Assembly (NCBI GenBank): GCA_023634235.1
Contig: JAMKCF010000007.1
Coordinates: 2,115,001 to 2,179,000 of the forward strand
Length of the DNA: 64,000 bases
Direction: 5' to 3'
Origin: Pisaster brevispinus
Lineage: Eukaryota; Echinodermata; Asteroidea; Forcipulatida; Asteriidae
Part shown: in pieces, positions 37,179 to 49,000 of the stretch
Position numbering within the stretch: position 1 is the first letter of the stretch
Layout of the letters: the number at the start of each line of letters is the position of its first letter
Translations under genes and position numbers: made by a program
The notes under the pieces: model-generated
Database searches by the model: none
The model's input: the letters and a program-made list of their open reading frames with translations, nothing else
Told to the model about the DNA's origin: nothing

Positions 37179-37248
37179 GTAGTACATCCAAGGTGGGCGT
37201 TCGTAGTACATCCACTGTGGGCGTTCGTTACATCCAAGGTGGGCGTTT
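37179..37248 (+). repeat. Three-copy 24 bp repeat with GGTGGGCGTT
   Basis: Units GTAGTACATCCAAGGTGGGC, GTAGTACATCCACTGTGGGC and GTTACATCCAAGGTGGGCG each continue with GTT(C/T). The GTGGGCG core resembles an EGR/zinc-finger site. It lies 145 bases downstream of the G-rich tract. Confidence 0.8.
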
Positions 37249-38804
37249 GTATTTGTTAACTGGAAGAGGAATGTGGTCTGCCCCCCCCCCCACCCCTTAA
37301 AGTATCGTTATAACTTTTGAACATAGGTGACGTGATAGAGATGGCTTCACAATGATGGTCTATAGGCTACAACAATTTAAAAGAATGGAAAACAGCAAGG
37401 ACAAATAAAGTGCGGTGACATTTCTTCGAGTGAGCTACGCAATGCCAGTGAGAGTTTCTTTACTTTCCATTCTGCGAAACAAGCAAGTTCCATATTGATT
37501 CAAGCCGTGGGAGATATCAAGCCCTCTCCGTCCATAAACAGCCCAGAGCAAGAGAAGAAGCGATTTGTCTCTTTGCAAATCCACTATTTGTGTTTCTTTC
37601 ACGGACGACTAAGTCGATACCCTAACACTGACCTCGAGATGAGACTAGTCGCAGCGCTTGTTTTAAAACTTCGAATAGGGAAACTAAATAGACTTGAGCG
37701 ACTAGTGACCGATGCCCGATGGCTTGATATCGAATTGTGGCATGGGAAATCAAGATGGTTTGTTGACCCTAGTTATATTCTGCTTCTCTAATTTCTTTCT
37801 TCTTATTTCTTCCCCACGTTTTTCCACCTTCTTCTGTGTTTTTCTTTGACTTTTGTTTCTTCCTCGATCCTACTCGTTTCTACTTTACTTACTTTGTAAA
37901 GATATACATGTAATGGGATGGTGATCGTGCTCTTTAGGGATTTGTCCAAGATTTCCTGACGGTTCCATCTTTACAAATAAGTTCCTCAAAACAGTTGATG
38001 CAGTTGATTAGTTTTTACTCTTCTACGTGATAAAGAGGGTGTTTGGAATTTCATATCAATCAGTTTTAAGATGTTGATGACTACTTCCCTAACGCAGGGT
38101 ATCCAAAGCCGATGACTTCAATGCCATTCGATATCCCTCCTGTAAGGATCAGGACACCAGCCATGTACCAAAGTACCAGCTGCGTGTAATACAAGTTTAC
38201 AGTTTAGTGTAGTCTTACGGGTTCACTGCGGAATTATATCTCTTGAAGAAACTTGAATCTGGAAAAAAAAAAGGTAGGGTGTTATTAATTCACAAGGTTT
38301 TGACTACAATACTCTAGTAGTCGTCAGGATGATGATGTTGCCCGCTAAATAATCGAATCAAACATTAAGATCTCCCGTATTCTAAAAAAAAAACCAAAAC
38401 ACGTGGTTTCATTGAGTTAATTGGTAGAGACTTTACAGTCGAACGGGTTCTGGTAGTCTGGGGGTTGTTGTGTGGATCGGCACCGAGGCTCTGGTGACCT
38501 TGAGCCGGCCTGGATACCTACTGGATGCCCCCCCCCCTCCCCTCCCATCACCACCGTATCCATCTAATCACGGTTTGAACTTCAACATATCGAGCGATCT
38601 GCTCCAATTGAAAGCTTCAATTGAATTAAATTAACCTGGCAGTGTTGAAGCGTGACAGAGTAGGATACCGTCGTCATCAGTGTCACAGATCAGTGGCATT
38701 TAAACAGTATCGAGGGTCTGGATTTGGAACAGAAATCAGGGCTTCGGACACCTTGTAAAGAACTAGACTTTGAAAAAAAACCACACAAAAAAAAACCCAG
38801 AGCC
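37249..38804. other. Non-coding stretch
   Basis: C runs at 37281 and 38528. The 98-codon frame at 37495-37791 has mixed composition but no domain that I recognise. Confidence 0.4.
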
Positions 38805-39155
38805 GTGTCTTAAATGCTCTTTGAGTTGGGCGCTTTGGGCTATAACAAGCGCTTGTTTTGAAATGAATGCTTGGAAAGATATTTTAAAGTTGAATATAAT
38901 AAGTCACACAAATCATTGAACTAATATGGTCCGCCATTTTGTGGAGTCGAACTTTGATTCAACAAAAATGGCGGACCGTGTTTACTTACGAAGTACATGT
39001 ATAAGGAAAACCCGTATAATTTCGAAGCGTTTCTTTGTGGATCATTATATTCTACTTTTAAAACATCTTTCCGACCATATTAATTTCATAACAAACGCTT
39101 TCACGCGCTTTTTATAGTCCAAATCGCCCAAACCAAGGCAACGTGTCACTTTAAA
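38805..39155. mobile_element. Foldback MITE family S (whole-element palindrome)
   Basis: The left arm GGGCGCTTTGGGCTATAACA mirrors right-arm TATAGTCCAAATCGCCC. The arms continue inward (GGAAAGATATTTTAAAGT against ACTTTTAAAACATCTTTCC), and the centre is GGTCCGCCATTTTGTGG against CAACAAAAATGGCGGACC. TTAA occurs near both ends. A second copy is at 34050-34424. Confidence 0.85.
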
Positions 39156-39198
39156 GTTGCATGACCGTAATGTTACCGGGAAAATGTGTGTGGGTGGG

Positions 39199-39229
<31 letters not shown>

Positions 39230-40307
39230 TTTCAATCTAACTCTGAAAGAATTTCGAAAGATGATGCTTTTTGAAAACAAAAACCACAGTGTAATATGTG
39301 ACACTCCATTCTAAGCCCAGCCACTTTCTACCCAAACTGAAAACTGAGTTTATTTGCTCATCAAATATAATATGACAAGAAGAGCATTCAAACAACACAC
39401 CTACGTTTAGGCCTTTCTGGTAAAATTTCTCAACATGTAGAATGTTTACGTGGGAGGTTATATAAAATGCATTTGGATTAAGCTGGTCTTTGTATTCCAA
39501 AGGAATTGGGCCCCTATTTTTCTGAGCGCAAACCTTGAAGGTATAACATGAGGTATGACAGAAATTGACATCGATAGCTTCTCTCAGAAAAAACTCCTTC
39601 TTTGTTATTACTGACCTTGATATTTAGGTTAAAGTGTCTTTTATAGACTTCCAGGTACAAAGAGAGCCTTGACCGACTTTTTATCAGACATTACTGGGGC
39701 ACATTACTGAGTACAAATTGGTCGAGGAAGGTCGTGAGATTCTCGGGTTGCCAAACCAGCACGTACAATGAATTGAAAGGGAAATGTGTAAATTTACTCC
39801 GATGATCCCTTAGTGGAAATTAACGAGTAACAAAAAATTACAAATGAATTATTGTCTGGTCCTGACATTATCAAATGTTTATTGCTCGAGCGGTTTGCAT
39901 GTTACTTGGTAATGTGCATGTCACGCGGCACATGCGAAAGTTGCTATTTCTCGTTGTGAAACAGCATCATCTGTAAACTTAGTTCAGAGAAGAAGAAAAA
40001 AATAATCTCCAAAAATATATTTCGCAAAAATAGGATCATGAATTTTGTTTTTAATGACTATCAGGTTGATCCCCTGATGCTACAATTTAAGAAATGGTAA
40101 GTCATTTAAGGGCAGTAACATGGCTTTGAAAAAAAAAAAACAAATGTAATATTGTTCACTATACAGATTAATTATTTTTAAAAAGCACAAAAATCGTATC
40201 CAAATTTTTTGTTAATTATATGCTAATTACAAGTGCCTACATACTTTAACAAGGCAGAGAGTTAATTTTTATATACAACCATACTTCGTAGTCATATTTA
40301 TACATCC
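39156..40307. other. Non-coding stretch
   Basis: Starts with a (GT)n-T20 run at 39185-39232. No gene seen. Confidence 0.45.
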
Positions 40308-40518
40308 AAAAGCCGCGTTTGCATTGGACTTCTTGTCCCTGTTAAGTTAACATTGTTAAGTTACCGCGACTCGAATCGGCCTGTTAAGTTAACAGCGCTG
40401 TGGCGGTAATTTACCACCCCGGTAATTTACCGGCTGTTCGCACTTGGACTTAATATCGGTAAGTTAACAATTTGCGGCGGTAAGTTAACCATTTTAAGTC
40501 CAATGCGAACGCGGCTTT
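40308..40518. mobile_element. 211 bp MITE with GTTAAGTTAAC internal repeats
   Basis: The ends are AAAGCCGCGTTTGCATTGGA and the inverse of AAAGCCGCGTTCGCATTGGA: a 23 bp inverted repeat ending in CTT with one mismatch. Inside are several GTTAAGTTAAC, GGTAAGTTAAC and GGTAATTTACC palindromic units. Confidence 0.85.
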
Positions 40519-40780
40519 ATTTCTTTCTTCATGTATTTTATTAAATTTGTAATTGTTGCTTTTATTTTATTTCTAAAGATGTTTTAAATTGATTAGGCCT
40601 AATTATTAATTATATACATACATAGGCTATATGGATATTTTCTATAATATCCTTTCCTGTAATGGGCGGCTCGTCCACTGTTAGCTGGGTCAATAAACAA
40701 ACAAATGAATAAATAAATAAATAAACATTATTTATTAACATAATAGTTCAACATCATCTATTTTTTTGGCAAGCATAAAT

Positions 40781-40956
40781 TGTGCTTTTGGACTCATTTT
40801 TAGACCAATGTAAGAAAGTTTGAGGAAAAATCTAAGACTTAGAATGATAAATGATTAAAGTGGTAGTTTAAACATTTTTTTCTCTTAAACTTATGTAGGA
40901 TATTTGTGTAAAACAGGACATAGATGTAAAACGGCTTTTGCTGATCTTTTTATCCT
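40781..40956 (+). repeat. Dispersed direct repeat, copy 1 (partner at 42103-42281)
   Basis: ATTGTGCTTTTGGACTCATT, TTTAGACCA, GTAAGAAAGTTTGAGGAAA, TAAAGTGGTAGTTT and GCTTTTGCTGA recur at 42103-42281, 1.32 kb away, in the same orientation. Confidence 0.8.
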
Positions 40957-41859
40957 GTGAGAGGTTGCAATAAATAAATGAAAAGGGACAATGTTGTGGT
41001 AAAGCACCCGGATCTAGCTACTTCGGTATATACTTTAAATCAATGACACCGAAATGTGCCTGAAATATATTATGGTCTGGCCCTATTTGGTTAAGCGAAA
41101 ACTAGTATATATCATTGTTATTGCAAGCAGGAGACATAACGAAGACAATTGTCTCATATTAAAAGTCGGTTATAGAGAAAGTTCGTATGATTCCCCGTCG
41201 GATCCTCCGTGTAACCCAAACCCGAACTGACTATTAACAAATAACTTGTATCGACTCCCAGCAGCCAATCGTCAGTTCACTTTTTCATAAATAAGATCCG
41301 CGATTTCTTCAGATTCGATTCTTCATTTTTGGACGGGTCGGCCAGACACTTGATCCCCAGTATCGATTCCTGGCCTCTCGTCGTTTTCCGTTACCTGACT
41401 GTAATTCAATCCACATTACGGATTCAAATACTGCAATTATTTGCGCCCACGCTCAGTCCGCAAGCAACGACGAGTGAATAATGAAATGTAAATATACTGC
41501 AATGGTGTAAGGATCGATTAAAAACTGCATAAAAATGAGCGCAAGTCTCGTGACATAAACCGATTGTGATTCTGCGAATTGAGTGTTATTTTATGGGGTT
41601 TGACGTGTTTGTTTGTTTGTTTCATTTCGTTTTGTTTTCTTTCTTTTCTTAAAATCTCTTGCGACAATTTGTAATCCTGCATTTAGATTAACACAACGAA
41701 CAAAACATTAACAAAAGCAAACAATTATGAATAAAGGGTATGCATGCACAAAACACCGGTAACATTGAAAATATAAATGCTCCCGAATAAAAAAATAATA
41801 ATTTAAGGTGTAAAGATGGTCATGGTAGAACCTTCTTTTATAAAACAATCTGTTTGCTT

Positions 41860-41945
41860 CATCGAAATGCTATAGTTTTTGAGAAATGAGTAAAGCAATT
41901 AGTTTTGATCTCGCGAGTCTGAATCCTGGTGATTGAAAACAATGA
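41860..41945 (+). repeat. Dispersed repeat family B copy
   Basis: GAAATGCTATAGTTTTTGAG, AAATGAGTAAAGCAATTAGT and TTTTGATCTCGCGAGTC recur inverted at 6870-6925 and, more diverged, at 55180-55255. Confidence 0.65.
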
Positions 41946-42019
41946 AAATATTTTTATTTTTTTTTACAATTATATTTTCTTGATATTTGTTATGCTTTTT
42001 TGTCTGGTGACTCCGGTAA

Positions 42020-42353
42020 CCGACTAAGCTTTTAGATAAAGTCACAGATTGGTAAATACACCAAAAATTAATGACCGTAAAAACTACCTTAGTCGGTACA
42101 AATTGTGCTTTTGGACTCATTTTTAGACCATTGTAAGAAAGTTTGAGGAAAGTCTAAGACTTAAAATTACAAATGACTAAAGTGGTAGTTTGGTTTTTTT
42201 AACAAGTTTTTTCTATTATTATAATTTTTTTATGTAGGTATTTGTGTAGACACGACATTGATGTCAAACAGCTTTTGCTGACCGACTAAGCTTTAAGGTC
42301 GAGTCACAGATTGGTAAATACTCCAACAAATAATGACCGTAGTAACTACGTTA
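42020..42353 (+). repeat. Direct repeat copy 2, itself flanked by a 262 bp-spaced duplication
   Basis: CCGACTAAGCTTT, AGTCACAGATTGGTAAATAC and AATGACCGTA occur at 42020 and again at 42282. Between them lies the second copy of the 40.78 kb repeat. It looks like a local tandem duplication within MITE material. Confidence 0.7.
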
Positions 42354-42490
42354 GTGAGAAGCACTGCTTCTGTTGATAGTATGAATTATTATTGGACAAC
42401 GATTTCCTTCAAAGAATACGGTTCGGAAAAATTTTCACCGAAAAACATTAGAATCTAAGAAACGATTCATGCATGGATTGTTTTCTCTGA
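42282..42490 (+). mobile_element. MITE family A copy (left part)
   Basis: TTTAAGGTCGAGTCACAGAT, TTGGTAAATACTCCAAC, AATGACCGTAGTAACTACG, GAAGCACTGCTTCTGTTGAT and GAAACGATTCATGCATGGAT match the family. Its first 70 bases repeat those at 42020-42093. Confidence 0.65.
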
Positions 42491-42502
42491 TTACTAATGG
42501 TT

Positions 42503-42715
42503 GGTGTCCGTTTGCGAATGCTTCGGCCATGAGATGCGGCTGGTACCCGCTGTCACCTCGCTAGAACGTGGATGGATTTGGTGTTCGTGTGAAAATACCG
42601 TGACAGTTTTTTGTTGTTTTCTCATTCGGCTAAAACCGTCTTAAGTAAATTGTATTGTTATCTTTCTTCAAAATTTTGCCTAAATATCAGCATTACGTTG
42701 AAAAAAAAAATCTAT
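42503..42715 (+). repeat. Dispersed repeat copy, partner at 36005-36215
   Basis: GGTGTCCGTTTGCGAATGCT, GAGATGCGGCT, GAAAATACCGTGACAGTT and TTCTCATTCGGCTAAAAC. It carries an extra GGTACCCGCTGTCACCTCGC not in the partner. Confidence 0.75.
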
Positions 42716-43273
42716 ATAACCTTACCTTTGAACTTACACTTCCCTTTATTTCGTTTATGTTTATTTTGGGTCACATAAAGTGCAGATAGTAGTCTTCGAC
42801 AATTATTACCAATAATGTCCGCGTGATTTGAAAACAGCCCGTGTGTCAAGACTGCTGTCACAACACCAGCGTTCTTTCCTTCTAAACCCTTTGTGATAAA
42901 AATGTTAAAAACCTCAAGCCAATCTTTCATTTGTCCAAGTCAAACAAAAATGACTGTCTGGTTGACTTTCTGTCTCAGATGCACGTCCCGTGCGATTCCT
43001 GACTTAGGACCTTCTTGATATTTATTGGTCTAATTTCGTTGTTTTTGTTTTGTTTAAAGAGAGTTTATCTCGTTGTTGTATCGTTGAGAGAGACAGAGCG
43101 CCAATAACCATTGGCTTGTATATTATGGATTGTTGTTGTCACCATTTATCTTTCTTAGGAAGAACTGAATTATCAAAAATAGTTCAAAGAACGACTGAAT
43201 AAGTTAAAATTATTGGTGAGTAAACGGTTCTCCTCAGATTGTATGCTGATAAAACAGAGTATAAACTTGTTTA

Positions 43274-43274
<1 letters not shown>

Positions 43275-43315
<41 letters not shown>

Positions 43316-43326
43316 GCTGCTGCTGC

Positions 43327-43357
<31 letters not shown>

Positions 43358-43714
43358 GCTGCTGCTGCTGATGCTGGTGCTGGTGCTGCTGCTGCTGCTG
43401 CTGATGATGATGATGCTAGTGCTGCTGCTGATCATGATGGCGATGATGCTGATGCTGATGCTGATGCTGATGCCGATGCTAATGCTGATGCTGATGCTGC
43501 TGTTACTGTTGATGTTGCTGCTGCTGCTGTATGGTTGTTTAATTGATGTACTTCGTAACTGATGTAAAATAAAAACTTATGCTGATGCTGATGCTAATGC
43601 TGATGCTGATGCTGCTGTTGTTGTTGATGTTGCTGTTGCTGCTGTTGCTGTTGTTGTAGTGTTGCTGTATGGTTGTTTACTTGATGTACTTCGTAACTGA
43701 TGTAAAATAAAAAC
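43275..43714 (+). repeat. TTG/CTG/GATGCTG composite tract with duplicated unique flank
   Basis: TTG and CTG blocks pass into GATGCTG units. A non-repetitive flank (GTATGGTTGTTTA, TTGATGTACTTCGTAACTGA, TGTAAAATAAAAAC) occurs at 43529-43576 and again at 43667-43714, 138 bases apart, with another GATGCTG/TTG block between. Confidence 0.92.
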
Positions 43715-44679
43715 CGCAAGATTTATTTGAAAACCTGACACATTCTGTGTTGAAGAGCATGACTGGAATACAAGGTGTTACAGTACGATAAATTGTTGTT
43801 TATGTTGACTTTCAATAATGTAATTATTATCGTAGAATCACTCAACTCTTATGTTAACAATTGTGATACCATCCTTTGCATGAAAATTCGTTGTTGTTTT
43901 TTTTACAAATAGATAACAAGAGTAGTTTGTTTATGAGGAGTAGGCTACATGCGTTCTTAAAAAAAATATAGAGGCAAAAAAACAATCAAAATCAAAACCA
44001 ATTTCATTCCAAATTATCTTTCCTGGTAGTTATGAACCGTGCACTATGAATTCTTCCCACCGTGATTTATTTAGCTCCTCCTCCAACTGCCAAAGACAAT
44101 GCAGAAACAAAATTACATCTTCCAATTATTTTGTCTCATGTAATAACACTCCGCTCTTTAATTTATTCCCAAACCCCTGGAAATATCAAGACGGCTGGAT
44201 AGCCAGAAGCCGGAAGCGTTTAAAGACTAGAGATAGAGCGAGTGGAACAAGAAGCGACCCAAGACGCTACGAGACCAATTCCCTCATCTTTCCCGACGTG
44301 TAATTTGCCTCTAAGATACTGATGGGAGTACGAAGGGATCACGCTCTGGCCGGGATGAGTCCCAAGAGCTTTAAGCCAATGAGATTATGATAGCTTCTTA
44401 AATAGTTGATAGTTTCATAATATCAACTCGTGATCTTTGAATTACAAAGAACGGGGTGACCAGGTCATGTAAAGTGGTATTGGAGTGGGGATTAACTTGT
44501 AAAAGCTGCTAGAAGCGAAAACAACGAAAAAAGCAGCAAAATAACGATCCTGTCTTGCATGATGTATCCAATTGTAACACTTTATCGTCAATGGTGTGGG
44601 CAGCTAAATTTAGCCACAAACCCCGTATCCTAACTTAAGAATAAGGATCCAAATCATTAAAGTTCTAAATCACCCCCAA

Positions 44680-44955
44680 ATTTAGCCACTATTTTATTGT
44701 GGCGTATTATAGCCTTTCGTCATGGCCTTCATGGCTTAGACAGCTGTGTAGTTGCGAAGCGACTGGAATCGGAGACCACACGCGTGAGTGTTGAAGCCAC
44801 GAGTGCCTTGTTCTACTTGTCAGGAACAACGCGAAACGAGTTGAAAGGGTACGTTTGGTCTCCCTTTCCACACGCTTCGAGGCTTCACTGCTTTGTCTTC
44901 GCTGCGAATGCCTTGACGAAAGACTAACAAGGGCCTTGTCATAAAGGGAAATTTT
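44680..44955. mobile_element. Foldback MITE with CTTTCGTCA inverted ends
   Basis: TAGCCTTTCGTCATGGCCTT is the inverse of the 44906-44925 block (GCCTTGACGAAAGACTA). Inner blocks CGAAGCGACTGGAATCGGAG and the inverse of GGTCTCCCTTTCCACACGCT also pair. Overlapping ORFs on both strands here come from the palindrome. Confidence 0.7.
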
Positions 44956-45880
44956 TTCAGGCAAATAGACGGCAACCAACTACACTGTATGTTCACGAGA
45001 CATTCATTTAGTCGTAACTCACTATCCCCAAGGAAAACAAAGAGAGACATTTTCTTATTGGAGATTGCCTTGTACTGATTGCCCAGAAATTGCCGCATGT
45101 GACTTGGCCTTAAGTAGTATTGTAAAGTACCTCCTTTTTCGTGTTTCCTCTTTCTCCGTTTGCAATATAAAATCATTTGGTTTTTTACTTCATGAAAACA
45201 GCATGATTTAGGACGCTTAACATTACTGTTTTGTGGAGATATAAAATTAAAATGAACTTGATCGTGTCTTGGAATTAAAGCATCCGTAAGTTGACTTCAA
45301 AACGGTGCTATTTGGTTGTGTTCAGATACAGAACACTGTGAACTTCATTACGGGTGGATGTAGTACAAAGGTCAAAACATGATCTCTTAGTTGTATATTT
45401 CTTTGTAGTTTTTAGAACTAGGTCTCGGGCTCAAGACATCTTTGTTCTGTTTATGTCTGAAGGAGGACTTGTTTCGATAAAATTAAATGGAAAAGGCCCG
45501 TGCGCATTTACGTAGTCCTTCAATATAGTGTATTGAATATAAGCAATTGCACCAAAGTAATTTAGTTACAAATTGTACAATTTGTCCAGCTATCCTTGAA
45601 CATGAAAATAAGATGAGGACCAATCTGGGTTTGGGTTGAGCTGTATCTGCAGCGTGTTATAAAATCTCATCACCGGAGTCAAGGTTTAGTTCCTCAGACT
45701 TTTTGGCCCTTCTAGCCTCGGTTTGGTTTGATTGATTTTTAACAGACGAAAGACAAGACGGCTACGTTTTGGTAAAGATGGCTACAATATCTTTTAGAAA
45801 AACGTCACAATGTTTTCAGATGGCGAATCCATACTGTGATCAATTGGGATTTCATAGACAACTTTGTGCCCCTAGTGTGT

Positions 45881-46050
45881 AAAAGGCGGGGTGTTTTGGT
45901 AGTTACTCCACAAGTTACTATAAATTACTATAAAATCTTACTTGGGTAAAAACGAAATGTTAGAAACGACCCCTTTGAAATAATGTAGTTGTAGAGACAG
46001 AGGTACATTTTCACCAAAAAATTTGAATCTGAGAAAAGCTTCTGGCATGA
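45881..46050 (+). mobile_element. MITE family A copy (left part)
   Basis: AAAAGGCGGGGTGTTTTGGT, AGTTACTCCACAAGTTACTA, ATCTTACTTGGGTA and TTTTCACCAAAAAATTTGAA follow the family order. The right half is not recognisable. Confidence 0.55.
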
Positions 46051-49000
46051 AGTGTACAAATATCTCAATTATATTTTAAACACATCATAAACAAGTTCAA
46101 ACAGCAATCCCATAAAACAAAAAAATAATAATTTCGCTTAAGTACCTGTTTATGCAATCTACACTGTGATGGTGTTTGTGCTGAGGTGTTGGTGCTTGCA
46201 GTGTGACCAAATAAACGCTATGTTTAATTCTGACATTTCTTCAATGTTAGTATGAAAGTTAACGATAAGTGATGATCATTTCGATTATTTTACTTCTGTA
46301 GGCCGGTTACAAATCTACTGTCACCCCCAATTTTTCTTTTTATTTTAAAAGTAGTTTTTGATATTCCTAAAAAAAAACTGTACAAAAGTGTGTGCAAATT
46401 TTCGACCCGCGGTTTATAGAACAGTTAAGAGTAAGGTACTGCTTTTGAAAATAAAAATAAATAATAAAACATAAATGTATTTAGTTACACATCCAACAGC
46501 ACAGTTAGGGACAAAACAGAATGAGTAGGAGACAATGAGGAAATGCTCAGTTTCTACCCACACATTCTGAAATTTGAACAATGGTGGAGAAAAGAACAAA
46601 GACAAATACATGTCATTGAATCTAATAGTCTCTGCGTTAGACGCCAAGGTTTTCATATAAATTGCAAAATATTCAAGCGACTTCTATCGGGAAAGTATTT
46701 AAATCTTATATTAACCATTTATTTGTCTCTCAAACCCTGCTCGTAAGCATTAGTGTTTGTACATGTAGTTCACATAAAATATGAAATATCACCATTCGTC
46801 CTTGTACCTTGTTTAAAAGTCTTTATTCTGCCCCATTTTTTGATCAAATTTGAATTGACGACACCGCCAGGACGACTGTCTGCTTCCGGTGGACTACCGT
46901 GCTAACAAACGCTTAATGAAAGAAACATGCAAAGCACGACAAAGCATCGGAAAACCACCTACGTTTTCTCCTGTCACGTTAAATCAAATAATGCGTTTCT
47001 GAGAGAGGCTGACATGTGACTAGAGACGGTTTTTATTCTACAGGAAAAAAAATCTGCAAAATATCAGTGGGGGCGTATGGGAAACGTGGATATTTGAAGA
47101 GAAACACGTGGTAGTCTTTCTCGATACAATCGTCTTCATACTGAAACCCTTGCTTGGCGGGCAGTTCTACATTTGTCAACAAAGTGACCCATCACGTAAG
47201 TTGTGGCCGACGAATCCGGTCTGAAGGAGTTCAAACATTTTCGGTGCCAAACAAGTCAGAACAATGTGTGGGTATTGAGAAACTGCAAATGGGTTTCCTT
47301 TGTTCTAAATTGTGAGTTCTAGCTGTAGTTTCTCTTGTAAGTTTCAAAATGACACACTTCAAACAAATAGTACGTTTCCACCGCAAGCATTTCAACAGTA
47401 TTTTCTAAGGTTGCGATTTTCAATACAATCTTCTTCTTTTTTCATCAAATTGACATTTTTTTGACAATCAAAATGAATGCGCACGCGTACATGTAAAGTT
47501 ATAATGCAGGGTTTTTTTTTTTTTTTTTTTGGTTTTTTTTACAAGCCCAGTGAGTTTGGAGGAAGTTTTTGTTGATATCACATAAAATATTAGACTTGTT
47601 CAGTCCGACTACTCAGTTTAAAACCACCCTTTGTGAGCTTTAAAAAATCAGAGGTGGCCCGTGGCAAGGTGTGGTTACTGAAACGTAGTGATGTACGACA
47701 AATTATAGAAAGAAAAAAAAACCCTCACATTAACATAATTTATTTTTACGCAGATGACGTAAAAAACAAAATCACATGATTTGGGAAACTTGTTGAACAA
47801 AGTTTATCTAAAAGGGTATGTTTTGGAAACGAAATCATTATTCGCAAATTCGTTTTTATTCGTGTGTATGTTTGTTTACTTGTCATTTCCCCCCGAATAA
47901 TCCCAGTAACAATGAGATCTTTAATACAAACCACTGTGCGTGCAGGAGAACGGTCACCGCTATTTACATGCGGAGTCTCACAGACAAGTTACTGTAACCG
48001 AACCAAATCGATATTGATGCGGTTTCAAATTCAGATACTCAAAGCAGATGTCAAATGTGGAAGGCTATATGATCTGTGTCGATCTGGAACATCGCCTGAA
48101 ACTGTTATAGATTCTGGTTTTTCTTCTTGTTTTTTTATATTCTCCCTTCTTCTTTCTTTTTTCCCTTTATTTTTTGTTGAAGTCAGCGGTTATCCGGTTA
48201 ACTTTCCGTACTTGTTGCTACGACAAAATGCACTTTAGAGGACAATGGCATGAATTTGGACATTAAAAAACAAAATCAATGTTGAGTGAAGTGTTTAACA
48301 TGGTTACAAGCCGTGACAAGTTCGCGATGAAGTTTAGTGAGCGCTGGAAACATTCAATCATGACACATTTTATTTATTTCACTCCTTTCTCCAAAGTGCA
48401 ATGCCCTGGGGGAGTCAAAGTCTTCGATATCATAGACTGGACCATTCCAAAAAAGTAAGAGGGGAAACCAGGTCCCACAGTTGTGTAGTTCGTTTTTCGT
48501 TTTTTTAAATGTAGTTTTAATTTTGTAATTATATTTTTAGGGCCTGAAAAGTATTTTCAGTCCTGTACTTTGTGCACAAAATTGTACAGACGTACAAATC
48601 TCACCTTCTGATAAAGTGGAGCCATTGGGTCACTGTAGCAGGCTTCAAGATGTCTTGCCAACAGCCTGCACTACGTTCTGTGTTTTCCAACACCCCTCTC
48701 TTACAAATCAAACTTGTTGGCGTACTGGGGAGCCAGTAACCAGTGGAACCGTCCTGCATTTGTTTAATTTCTGGGGTTACTCCCTAACTAATAGGGGTTT
48801 TAAAGAGTTACCTACGCAGCGTCGGCTGTTGGTTGTCATCATGCACCGAAATGCGTTTATCTGGTCAAACTGGTCTTTGGCTAACGTTGTGCTTCGAGTT
48901 TAAATATCGCAGCTTCTCCTTGCCGTTTTGTAAAGAGTATCTTTATAACGTTTCCTTTTCTAGACAGCCTCTCATCAAAAGACAATATAGGATACCAAAT

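Noticed and set aside
37723..37737. GCTTGATATCGAATT, identical to part of a common plasmid polylinker
   Set aside because: The match ends after 15 bases and the flanks are not vector sequence, so chance is more likely than contamination.
38425..38632. About 68-codon open frame (VVVWIGTEALVTLSRPGYLL...) after a TTTACAG acceptor-like site
   Set aside because: It runs through a C10 homopolymer, lacks a pyrimidine tract before the AG and matches no family I know.
46858..47000. Short frame RHRQDDCLLPVDYRANKR... with codon-like composition
   Set aside because: Only 47 codons, no credible splice sites, no recognisable domain.
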